Shown piece by piece: positions 7,521-14,449 of a stretch of 33,443 nucleotides of DNA; position 1 is the first letter of the stretch; each line of letters opens with the position of its first letter. The notes beneath the pieces were generated by a model. That model was not told where the DNA came from. It searched no databases and saw only the letters and a program-made list of their open reading frames with translations. The translations under genes and the position numbers were made by a program. The DNA is from an uncultured Eubacteriales bacterium (GTDB lineage: Bacteria > Bacillota > Clostridia > Christensenellales > Aristaeellaceae): the NCBI GenBank assembly GCA_902781095.1, contig CACZHW010000029.1, positions 1 through 33,443 of the forward strand, in the 5' to 3' direction.

Positions 7521-7577
7521 CTACGATGAAAGCGCTTTAATCTTGCGTTGCTGATGCATCATATATGCCGAAAGCAT

Positions 7578-7778
7578 TTACAGGCGGAGCTTATGCTCCT
7601 CTTCCGTTGGACATACCTTGGGCAGCACTTCCAGGAAATGCTGACCGATTTTCGTCGGATCATAATCATTAGCAGCGCAGATGAAGCGGAGAGTGTCCGG
7701 CATCAGGATGTGGCCTTTCGCTTTCTCCTCCTTGTATTTCTGCCATTCTTCATATTCCTTGTTTGTAATCTGCTTCAT
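7578..7778 (-). CDS. Small hypothetical protein (66 aa) of mobile-element type
   Basis: A charged, soluble 66-residue protein beginning KQITNKEYEEWQKYKEEKAKG and ending in PTEEEHKLRL. Small proteins of this style are common beside serine-recombinase genes in clostridial mobile elements, but no function is known to me. The second in-frame Met (7778) is preferred because GAGG lies 9 nt upstream; the first Met at 7793 overlaps the recombinase remnant. It is convergent with the Rrf2 gene. Its reality as a gene is likely but not certain. Confidence 0.55.
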   Translation of the reverse strand: MKQITNKEYEEWQKYKEEKAKGHILMPDTLRFICAANDYDPTKIGQHFLEVLPKVCPTEEEHKLRL

Positions 7779-7795
7779 TGATACCATCCTCAAAA

Positions 7796-7906
7796 ATGGA
7801 ATTTGACGAGACGCTGGTCAAGCGCCTGATCACAAAGATCACGGTCTTCGAGGATCACTTCACCATCGACTTCAAGTCCGGAGTCACCATCGATATCAAA
7901 GCATAA
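7796..7906 (+). pseudogene. C-terminal remnant of a large serine recombinase
   Basis: A 36-codon open frame reading FDETLVKRLITKITVFEDHF followed by TIDFKSGVTIDIKA and TAA. This is the characteristic C-terminal tail of clostridial large serine recombinases (an FDE.L...L..K.TV.......F..G strand pattern). The rest of the gene is missing upstream, where the small minus-strand gene begins, so it is a deletion remnant. It is followed by its own terminator. It supports the idea that the surrounding element was moved by a serine recombinase. Confidence 0.7.
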
Positions 7907-7911
7907 AACAA

Positions 7912-7960
7912 GGCTCCCCGCTGCCGACGTATTTGCCGGAAGCGGGGAACCTTTTTCTTT
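7912..7960 (+). terminator. Intrinsic terminator of the recombinase remnant
   Basis: A GC-rich stem between GGCTCCCCGCT (7912-7922) and AGCGGGGAACC (7941-7951), with one internal mismatch, is followed by TTTTTCTTT (7952-7960). Confidence 0.8.
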
Positions 7961-7969
7961 TCTGCGCGA

Positions 7970-8320
7970 TTATCCTAACAACTTTTCAATTTCTCCCGGC
8001 TTCAACACCTTGCCAACCGATACGATCTTATCATTCACAAGGAGTGCAGGCATACTCATAACGCCATAGCTCATGACCTTCTCCATATCGGTGATGTACT
8101 CTACCTCAACATTCAATCCAAGATTCTCGACAGCTTTCTTGGCATTCTCATACTGTTCGTGGCATGACTTGCAACCTGCACCAAGAACTTTGATGCAGCA
8201 AACGCCTTCCGTCTTTTCTCCGCAGCACGAAATAGACTCAGCCTGTACTTTTTCCGTCCCTCCGCAGCAGTATACGGACTCCGCTTTGACTACTTCTTTT
8301 TTCTTACCAAACAGTGCCAT
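7970..8320 (-). CDS. Thioredoxin-like redox-disulfide protein of the ars operon
   Basis: A 116-residue protein. The C-terminal ~75 residues form a small thioredoxin/glutaredoxin-like domain with the redox motif GCKSC and the cis-proline segment SMPALLVNDK; this matches the TM0996/MTH895 redox-disulfide family. The N-terminal ~45 residues are an extension with paired cysteines (YCCGG, SCCGE, VCCIK) that could bind As(III) or other soft metals. It is last in the arsR-ACR3-permease operon, where such proteins accompany ArsP-like permeases. ATG 8320 has AGGAGG 8 nt upstream; the Met two codons earlier is too close to that site. Confidence 0.8.
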   Translation of the reverse strand: MALFGKKKEVVKAESVYCCGGTEKVQAESISCCGEKTEGVCCIKVLGAGCKSCHEQYENAKKAVENLGLNVEVEYITDMEKVMSYGVMSMPALLVNDKIVSVGKVLKPGEIEKLLG

Positions 8321-8334
8321 GATCATATCCTCCT

Positions 8335-9333
8335 TCAGATAAATAGATTTTGAAATATATTAAAGCCGTAGCCGACTATAATAATCCCAGCAGTACAAAT
8401 TGCAACAAACGCTCCCATCAGCTTCGGCTTAATTGCTTTCTTCAGCATGATCAGAGATGGCAGGCTGACCGTTGTAACCGCCATCATAAAACTGAGTATC
8501 GTTCCAAGTAGCGCACCCTTTGAAAGGAGTGCCTCTGCCACAGGGATCGTTCCAAAGATATCTGCATACATCGGAACGCCAATCAGCGTTGCAAGGATCA
8601 CTCCAAATGGATTTCTGCTTCCAAGAATGGTCTGAATCCAGCTCTCCGGTATCCAATTGTGGATCAATGCTCCTATGCCTACTCCAACCAGAATATATGG
8701 GAACACTCTTTTTAACGTATCCACAACTTGATCCTTAGAAAAAAGCAGCCGGTCTTTGGCAGTAAGATTCGGAGACTCGATATCTACCTTGCTGTTGTTA
8801 TTGCGGATGAAATCTGCAATCTGATCTTCCATGTGCAGATGTTCTATCAGCGTTCCACCAAGAACCGCAATGACAAGCCCAAGCGCCACATAGGCCACGG
8901 CAATCTTCACGCCAAAGATACTGACGAGAAGAACAAGACTCCCCAAGTCCACCATTGGCGAAGAAATCAAGAAAGAAAATGTCACGCCAAGCGGAAGTCC
9001 TGCGCTTGTAAAGCCCATAAAAATAGGAATGGACGAGCAGGAGCAGAAAGGTGTCACCGTCCCAAGCAAGGCTCCAATAACATTCGCTCCGATCCCGTGG
9101 AATCGTCCCATAATCTTCCGGCTGCGCTCCGGAGGAAAGAAACTCTGAATGTAGGAGATCAGAAAGATCAGCACACAAAGCAATACTGTGATTTTAATTG
9201 TGTCATAGATGAAGAATTGTATGCTTCCACCGATCCTACTATCCACATCAAGTCCGGCCATGAACAGCAATTTCCCAATCAGGGCATTCAGCCACTTCAT
9301 CCCAAGGATCTGATCCTGAATAAAAGTCCACAT
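8335..9333 (-). CDS. ArsP-like permease (DUF318/YraQ family)
   Basis: A 332-residue inner-membrane permease with about eight to ten hydrophobic helices. The family signature TPFCSCSSIPIF (about residues 95-106) supplies two conserved cysteines, and a second related half follows with GVPMYADIFGTIPVAEALL. Members export organoarsenicals such as methylarsenite and roxarsone(III) (ArsP) or serve undefined metal functions. The start codon shares one base with the ACR3 stop (TAATG), implying translational coupling. The thioredoxin-like gene starts 14 nt downstream. Substrate is inferred from context. Confidence 0.85.
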   Translation of the reverse strand: MWTFIQDQILGMKWLNALIGKLLFMAGLDVDSRIGGSIQFFIYDTIKITVLLCVLIFLISYIQSFFPPERSRKIMGRFHGIGANVIGALLGTVTPFCSCSSIPIFMGFTSAGLPLGVTFSFLISSPMVDLGSLVLLVSIFGVKIAVAYVALGLVIAVLGGTLIEHLHMEDQIADFIRNNNSKVDIESPNLTAKDRLLFSKDQVVDTLKRVFPYILVGVGIGALIHNWIPESWIQTILGSRNPFGVILATLIGVPMYADIFGTIPVAEALLSKGALLGTILSFMMAVTTVSLPSLIMLKKAIKPKLMGAFVAICTAGIIIVGYGFNIFQNLFI

Positions 9334-10373
9334 TACTCAAACCTCGCTTTCGTTTTATTTGCTATCCGCACAAGCATCAGCATGACCGGAACCTCCGTCA
9401 GAACGCCTACTGTGGTGGCGAGAGCCGCAGGACTTGTCGTGCCAAAGAGTGCAATCGCTACAGCCACCGCAAGTTCAAAGAAATTCGATGCACCGATCAT
9501 CCCGGCAGGAGCCGCAATATCATGCGGTAATTTCAGTAGCTTACTTGCCCTATAAGCGATAAAGAAAATCAAAAAAGTCTGAATGGTTAACGGCACCGCT
9601 ATCAAAACAATATGAAGCGGATTAGACAGAATCACTTCTGCCTGTGAACTGAAGATAATAACCAGCGTCAACAGCAGTCCTATCGTTGTGGCATTGTCGA
9701 ACTTATGGACAAACGTACTCTCAAAGTAATCCGTGCCTCTTTGCTTCGTGACCGTTATCCTCGTAAGGATGCCGCCCACAAGCGGAATCACTACAAACAG
9801 AAAGATGCTGACGAACAAAGTGCTGTAGGGAACAACCACGTTGGAAACGCCCAAAAGGAACTTTACTATCGGAACAAAAGCCACAAGGATAATGAGGTCA
9901 TTTGTTGCCACCTGCACGACCGTATAAGCAGGATTTCCTTTTGTAAGCGTACTCCACACAAACACCATCGCCGTACATGGAGCAGCACCTAAAAGCACAG
10001 CTCCGGCAAGGTATTCTGTTGCCAATCCCGGAGATATGAAGGCTTTGAATACGACAAACAAAAACAGATATGCAATTCCATACATGGTGAACGGCTTGAT
10101 CAGCCAGTTCGTCGCCCACGTGACCAAAAGCCCTTTCGGATTCGTCCCAATCTGTTTTATGCTCTGAAAATCCACTTTCATCATCATTGGATAAATCATG
10201 ACCCAGATGAGGATAGCGATAGGAATCGAAATGCCGGAAATCTGAAATTTGCCGAGTGTGGCAGGAATGGCCGGGACAAAATGCCCAATCAGTACTCCTA
10301 TAGCCATGCAGACCAGTACCCACACAGAAAGATACCGCTGAAATGTATTAATGCCTTTGCTTTGATTATTCAT
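9333..10373 (-). CDS. arsB: Arsenite efflux transporter, ACR3 family
   Basis: A 346-residue transporter with about ten membrane helices, of the bile/arsenite/riboflavin transporter superfamily. It exports As(III) using the proton gradient. Diagnostic segments include the catalytic-cysteine loop GAAPCTAMVFVWS and the LIWVMIYPMMMKVDF helix near the N-terminus. ATG 10373 has GGAGG 7 nt upstream, in contrast to the in-frame Met at 10400. It follows arsR by 98 nt. The name arsB is often used, but ACR3 and E. coli ArsB are unrelated families and this is ACR3. Confidence 0.92.
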   Translation of the reverse strand: MNNQSKGINTFQRYLSVWVLVCMAIGVLIGHFVPAIPATLGKFQISGISIPIAILIWVMIYPMMMKVDFQSIKQIGTNPKGLLVTWATNWLIKPFTMYGIAYLFLFVVFKAFISPGLATEYLAGAVLLGAAPCTAMVFVWSTLTKGNPAYTVVQVATNDLIILVAFVPIVKFLLGVSNVVVPYSTLFVSIFLFVVIPLVGGILTRITVTKQRGTDYFESTFVHKFDNATTIGLLLTLVIIFSSQAEVILSNPLHIVLIAVPLTIQTFLIFFIAYRASKLLKLPHDIAAPAGMIGASNFFELAVAVAIALFGTTSPAALATTVGVLTEVPVMLMLVRIANKTKARFE

Positions 10374-10429
10374 GACTTCGCCTCCATTAGTTTGATGCAT
10401 TGAAATGTATCTATGTTTATGGCCTTTAT

Positions 10430-10455
10430 ATAGGCAATCCCAAAGGACTGCCTAT
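10430..10455 (-). other. Intercistronic hairpin between arsR and ACR3
   Basis: Arms ATAGGCA (10430-10436) and TGCCTAT (10449-10455) enclose a 12-nt loop in the 98-nt gap. There is no T-run, so mRNA processing or differential stability is more likely than termination. Confidence 0.4.
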
Positions 10456-10471
10456 GAATGATAGATATCGA

Positions 10472-10792
10472 TTACTTCTTTTCCTTGCATCCGCATGATA
10501 CGCTGCTGTCTGTTTCACAGTCACATCTTGCGTAGGAACCGATCATTTCCCGGAAATCTTTGACACCATCTGCGGAGATGGAGTAATGCATCCATTTTCC
10601 TTCTTTGTAATAATCAACAAGTCCGCTGTCCGCAAGGATCTTCATATGATGAGAAAGAGTCGGCTGCGTGATATTCAGTTCCTCCAGCAGATCACATCCG
10701 CACTTTTCTCCATGCTGGAGTGCAAGCATAATCGCAAGGCGGTTCTCATCTGTGAGTGCCTTTATCTTTTTGACGTCTTCTCTGAAACCCAT
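10472..10792 (-). CDS. arsR: ArsR-family As(III)-responsive repressor
   Basis: A 106-residue winged-helix repressor. The recognition helix lies in ELNITQPTLSHHMKIL. Cysteines in KCGCDLLEEL occupy the alpha-3 position used for As(III) by E. coli ArsR (ELCVCDL). The C-terminal tail adds CDC and CGC cysteines, which may form a further metal site. ATG 10792 has GGAGG 8 nt upstream and is preferred to the Met at 10816. It is the first gene of the four-gene ars operon, behind a promoter with a matching dyad operator. Confidence 0.93.
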   Translation of the reverse strand: MGFREDVKKIKALTDENRLAIMLALQHGEKCGCDLLEELNITQPTLSHHMKILADSGLVDYYKEGKWMHYSISADGVKDFREMIGSYARCDCETDSSVSCGCKEKK

Positions 10793-10816
10793 GAATTTCA
10801 CCTCCGAGATGTTCAT

Positions 10817-10856
10817 ATCCTATCACATACATTCACACCTGTCAATATGTCAATGT
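10817..10856 (-). promoter_or_regulatory. ars operon promoter with ArsR operator
   Basis: On the minus strand TTGACA (10840-10845) and TAGGAT (10817-10822) have a 17-bp spacer. A 9-bp inverted repeat with one mismatch (10829-10837 and 10848-10856, 10-bp centre) straddles the -35 box, a fitting place for ArsR to block transcription until As(III) binds. Confidence 0.75.
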
Positions 10857-11043
10857 AAATTTTGATTTAAAGCTCCTCTCCGCCGATGATGGCAGCGTGG
10901 AAGCCTTGATGTGTCTTATTATCTACTTCGATTCTGCCGCTCTGATCGCACCCAGACAGTGGATTCTGACGACACGGTTCCCGTCGATTTCCGATATCTG
11001 CTGAAGCAATTCCACATTGATTTACAGGCATTGTCCATATTCC
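10857..11043. other. Non-coding or degraded stretch at the element's right end
   Basis: No intact gene is seen. On the minus strand two overlapping frames run toward arsR; one reads LLQQISEIDGNRVVRIHCLG and the other ends in HAAIIGGEEL at about 10871. Both are open to the element's end without a plausible start, so a decayed gene is possible. A single CGTCGATTT (10982-10990) echoes the left-end repeats in inverse orientation. Confidence 0.3.
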
Positions 11044-11071
11044 TTTGTATCAAAGTTGCTCTGGTCACAGA
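11044..11071 (+). repeat. Right junction (attR-like): inverted repeat, spacer, GA core
   Basis: Repeat arm TTTGTATCAAAGTTG at 11044-11058, 11-nt spacer 11059-11069, core GA 11070-11071. It mirrors the left junction in distance and sequence. Codon ACC starting at 11071 resumes the interrupted gene. Confidence 0.7.
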
Positions 11072-11994
11072 CCATCCATGTGGATGTGGTGGTTTCCGTA
11101 CCGCAGCCAGACACCATTCAAGTGTTGTCAGCCAGGTATATGTCCACGGGGTATGACGAGGCAAATGTGCAGGAAGGAGAGCAAATCGTAAACAGTCATG
11201 CAGGCTGGTTCAGCTGTACCTGGCCAAATGATGCTTTCTGGAGAGAGGCAAAAAAGAAAGGGCTGCAGGAAGTCTATGCGGAGCCTGCACCGTTGGTACT
11301 CCATTACGGGCAGTTTGACATGAATACGGCCTATTCTGTCAATAATGCCCTGACAGTACAGGACACCTTAGATCAAACGCAGGCAATTGCAGAGCGCTTT
11401 TCCCCGGGACAAAACATTCGATTGGTTCCCCATATTGTTCACGCACAAGTGAATCCCGGAGAGTACAGGCGTGGCAAAACAGGCGATTATGAATTGGTGA
11501 AAGAAATACCGGATTATAAGGGTGTATTGTTTGTCGTGTTTGATCAATGTATTAACGGCGTGCCTGTACTCGATCCGGATTGCAGTGGAAGTTACAGTGC
11601 CTGGTGTATCATGAGGAGTATGGCAGATTATGGCTTGGATAGCTATCAGTACCATATTGCTTATCAGCTTTTATCCGATTTTCAACCACAAAAAAAAAAT
11701 GTGAAGATTTGCGCGCCTTCTGAAATTATCAAAGCGTCAGAAGCTTTGATCCAGGAAGGGAAGCTGCGTTCTGTCTATTCCCTGAGGCTTGGATATGCCG
11801 CTTTCTCTAAAGGAAAAGGGAAGGTAGAAATCAAACCGGTATGGGTCGTTGAAGGAGAACTGTTCGATAAGGCTAAATCCGAACCCAGGAATATCCGAAC
11901 GGCGCTCTCGGTGAACAGCGCAGAAGAAACAAAGATACTTTTTGACGCGCAGACGGGAAAGCTTCTGGAAACCCGCAGAATGTCTTATCAGTAA
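11071..11994 (+). pseudogene. 3' fragment of array paralogue 2
   Basis: A 307-residue remainder that begins at TIHVDVVVSVPQPD, which aligns with RTVEVDCTVDIPD of paralogue 1 and TVTIDAPLIIPN of paralogue 3. It keeps the GVPVLDPDCSGSY central block, the SLRLGYAAFSKGK block, and the C-terminal FDAQTGKLLE motif. It has no signal peptide and no convincing start; a TTG at 11017 lies inside the mobile element and lacks a ribosome binding site. Together with 5845-5994 it makes one complete family member of 357 residues, so the gene is disrupted rather than decayed. Confidence 0.85.
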
Positions 11995-12021
11995 CAGTGA
12001 AGGGAAAAACAGAGGGTCAGT

Positions 12022-13176
12022 ATGAAGATGAGAATCTTTTCAAACATAGTGATACTGATGATCGTCCTGCTGCTCAGCATCACAGCAAAAACAGAAGATA
12101 GATTCACTATTTCGGAAATATACGAGCAATACAATGGACAGCGCTGGCAGGAGAGCTATCAGACTGTTCGGAATGAAACCGTCACGATTGACGCGCCGCT
12201 TATCATCCCCAATGTGGAAACCGCTCCCGTGATCCGGGTGGGGCACTATCCGTCGCTTGATCCGGCGCTTTGCGACGCTTATGGTACTTATCCCCGGTCA
12301 ACCCGCAAACATGTGGATGCCTGGGCCCGATCTGACGGGAGAGATATTACACTGGCGATGGATCAGTATTGGGAATTTGAGATCCCAGATCAATACGCTG
12401 GGAGATGCCACTTCTGGGGAGACGTATTCCTACCGGAGGAAATTGACTGGAACCTCCATGCAGAAAATAACGACATGACGATGGGCGAAGCCTATACGCT
12501 GCTGACAGCCAAATTGAATAAAACCCTGACAACATATGGCGGCGGAGCCATAGGATTGCAGCTGCGAGACGCCTATACAATGGGCCTGTACAGGGATAAA
12601 GACAACCAACCCCTGGTAGATCATCGCGGATACGGCTTTGATTTCAAGCAAGTCATCCGCGGGATTCCGGCACTGGGAAATGCGCATCTGACCTATCAGA
12701 ATGGGCGGATGCGCACAAACTATCGTTGGGAAGGTGTATATGACAACTGGCTTCGTCTGGAAATGAGTTCTCCAGTTTCCTATTTCATGTCTGTCAAGCT
12801 ATGGCAGGAAGAGAGCGTTCTACATGAGGATATACCGCTCGTTCCTTTTGAAAAAGGGAAAGCGCAAGTCGAAAAGATGATCCGGGACGGACTGATCCGC
12901 CACATCCGCAGGATTCAGCTCGGCTATGTTGCCTATGTGGAGCCTGACCACAATACAAAGCATTGGATTCTGGTTCCGACCTGGGTGGTGGACTGCGACT
13001 GGTTTCCGGATGCGAAGGATGATTTCTGGAAAGAAGAATTTGAGGACGAAGCGAATCCTTACAGCCGCAGTGGTGCGCATCTGCTTTATCTCAATGCCCA
13101 GACTGGAAAGCTTCTGGATCCGATGGATACATCCCGAAAAAGAAGCGATGCTCCGAAAATACTGACATGGAAGTAA
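12022..13176 (+). CDS. Secreted protein of unknown function, array paralogue 3
   Basis: A 384-residue exported protein. The signal peptide (about 1-26, core LMIVLLLSITAKTED) and the following ISEIYEQYNGQRW are almost the same as in the split copy 2, indicating recent duplication. Family landmarks are TVTIDAPLIIPN (about 53-64), the central VIRGIPALGNAHL block, RHIRRIQLGYVAYVE, and LNAQTGKLLD near the C-terminus. The C-terminal half is rich in Trp and acidic residues. No enzyme motif is recognised. It starts 27 nt after copy 2 behind AGAGGG, and copy 4 follows at 40 nt, so these form one transcription unit. Confidence 0.8.
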   Translation: MKMRIFSNIVILMIVLLLSITAKTEDRFTISEIYEQYNGQRWQESYQTVRNETVTIDAPLIIPNVETAPVIRVGHYPSLDPALCDAYGTYPRSTRKHVDAWARSDGRDITLAMDQYWEFEIPDQYAGRCHFWGDVFLPEEIDWNLHAENNDMTMGEAYTLLTAKLNKTLTTYGGGAIGLQLRDAYTMGLYRDKDNQPLVDHRGYGFDFKQVIRGIPALGNAHLTYQNGRMRTNYRWEGVYDNWLRLEMSSPVSYFMSVKLWQEESVLHEDIPLVPFEKGKAQVEKMIRDGLIRHIRRIQLGYVAYVEPDHNTKHWILVPTWVVDCDWFPDAKDDFWKEEFEDEANPYSRSGAHLLYLNAQTGKLLDPMDTSRKRSDAPKILTWK

Positions 13177-13216
13177 ATGGCGCATTATCCCGGATAACAA
13201 TCGGAGGGAAAGCAGA

Positions 13217-14344
13217 ATGAAAAAGATTCTTTCAATCCTGTGTTTGCTGTTGCTTCTGATACCATACACTGCCGCAACGGCAGAGCAGAAGTACTATACA
13301 ATTGGCCAGTTGCATGACTTGATCGAAGAAGAATATCCGAATGTATGGCAGGAAAGTATCAAAACGAAATGGCGTACAGTAGAAATCAACGCGCCTATCC
13401 TTGTTCCGGATGCAGATAAGATGCCGATCCTTTTTCTTCGCCTTGAGGAAAACAATGAGATCGATGTTTCCTCTCTACCCGGAGATGGTTGGGAGTCGGA
13501 TTGTGGAAAAAGGATATTTGCCTCCAGAGCCTCTGATCCATCCAAGCCCAACTTTGACAAAATGAAGCTGGAATCGAATCATTACTATGCGCCGGTAGAT
13601 ATGGAGATGCGACTCGCGGATTTTGATGGAAAAACGCTTCGGGAGCTGGCACAGGAGATGATGGTAGCTGTTGAATGTGTCAATCCGGGTGAAACCGGCT
13701 TTGACATTGAGCATCCGTTTGATGTCATGGTGAATGTAGCCACTGACCCCAAGACGGGAAAATCGCAGGAATGCTGGGTAGACTATCTGGCATACCAGAC
13801 TATATGCGACATTCCTTTGTTCTGGCATATGAGCTATTATCTTCCGTATGATCTGTCTATCTGGAAGGATCGGATCCCCTGGATCGATCTGAGTATGGGG
13901 ATGAACGCTTACAATGGCATGCGTTTTGGGTTCTACCCTGTGCAGACGAAAACTATAGAAGACGATATCCCGTTGGCTGACTTTTCAAAGGTTCAGAAAA
14001 CCCTGCGCAAAGAGATTGAATCCGGACATATACGAAAAATTCTGGAGATGCGGCTTGGATATGCCTCGGTGGATGTCAGAGATGATCCGGAAGGATATAC
14101 AGGCGCAACCAAGCCCATCTGGCATGTGGAAGCCTGGTGGTGCAAGAATGGGAAGGTGAAAATGAAAGAGGACGATCCGGATTATCCGACGGGCGATCAC
14201 GGGAAACTGGAATGTGTCCGAATCGCCATTGACGCACAGACCGGGGAGATCATCAGTATCGCCGGAACCTACGCGCCGAAGCAAAAGAAGGTTAAGGGGC
14301 TGGCGTCCTATCAGGGCTGTATCCGTTGGGATGACGTGAAATGA
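13217..14344 (+). CDS. Secreted protein of unknown function, array paralogue 4
   Basis: A 375-residue exported protein with a signal peptide (about 1-22, ILSILCLLLLLIPYTAATAE). It is the most diverged member of the array but keeps YYTIGQLHDLI, RTVEINAPILVPD, a CDIPLFWHMSYYL central block, KILEMRLGYASVDV, and IDAQTGEIIS. The last motif resembles the closing strand of PepSY-like domains, which would suggest binding or protease-inhibition roles, but this is weak. GGAGGG lies 8 nt before the ATG. It closes the array and is followed by a strong hairpin. Confidence 0.8.
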   Translation: MKKILSILCLLLLLIPYTAATAEQKYYTIGQLHDLIEEEYPNVWQESIKTKWRTVEINAPILVPDADKMPILFLRLEENNEIDVSSLPGDGWESDCGKRIFASRASDPSKPNFDKMKLESNHYYAPVDMEMRLADFDGKTLRELAQEMMVAVECVNPGETGFDIEHPFDVMVNVATDPKTGKSQECWVDYLAYQTICDIPLFWHMSYYLPYDLSIWKDRIPWIDLSMGMNAYNGMRFGFYPVQTKTIEDDIPLADFSKVQKTLRKEIESGHIRKILEMRLGYASVDVRDDPEGYTGATKPIWHVEAWWCKNGKVKMKEDDPDYPTGDHGKLECVRIAIDAQTGEIISIAGTYAPKQKKVKGLASYQGCIRWDDVK

Positions 14345-14347
14345 AAT

Positions 14348-14388
14348 GCGCTGCCGGCACGCGTTTGATCGTGCCGGCAGCGCTATTA
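14348..14388. terminator. Bidirectional hairpin between convergent genes
   Basis: A perfect 14-bp stem (14348-14361 and 14370-14383) with an 8-nt loop sits between the plus-strand array and the minus-strand MATE gene. TATTATA follows on the plus strand. Confidence 0.7.
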
Positions 14389-14449
14389 TACTGATTGAAC
14401 CGCTTTATCCTGCAAGATATCCTCTGCCCTGCTTCCGTACAGAGCGCCT

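Larger units (their letters stand above)
5994..11071. mobile_element. ~5.08-kb integrated element carrying arsenic and redox genes
   Basis: The block interrupts a secreted-protein gene between codons 50 and 51. Both junctions share the trinucleotide AGA (5993-5995 and 11069-11071). Counting GA as the crossover core, each side has an 11-nt spacer and then a 15-bp repeat: CGACTTTGATACAAA at 6007-6021 and its inverted partner TTTGTATCAAAGTTG at 11044-11058 (14/15 match). This symmetrical arrangement is what the P and P' arms of a large serine recombinase attP site look like after integration. Inside lie a serine-recombinase C-terminal remnant, an Rrf2/reductase pair and an ars operon. No intact recombinase is present, so the element is probably fixed in place or mobilised in trans. 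The recombinase mechanism is inferred; the split gene and the repeats are seen directly. Confidence 0.75.

Noticed and set aside
7796..7906. A functional 36-residue gene.
   Set aside because: No ribosome binding site is present and the peptide corresponds only to the tail of a much longer recombinase.
7970..10792. Arsenate reductase (arsC) or arsD/arsA in the arsenic operon.
   Set aside because: No frame shows the expected motifs; the last gene is a redox-disulfide thioredoxin-like protein, not ArsC.
10871..11043. Minus-strand frames at the element's right end as a second recombinase fragment.
   Set aside because: The peptides are short, in two different frames, and resemble recombinase tails only loosely; kept as a possible decayed gene.
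11017..11994. Treating the frame from TTG 11017 as an intact gene.
   Set aside because: Its first 18 codons come from the inserted element, it has no signal peptide or ribosome binding site, and family homology starts at codon 11071.
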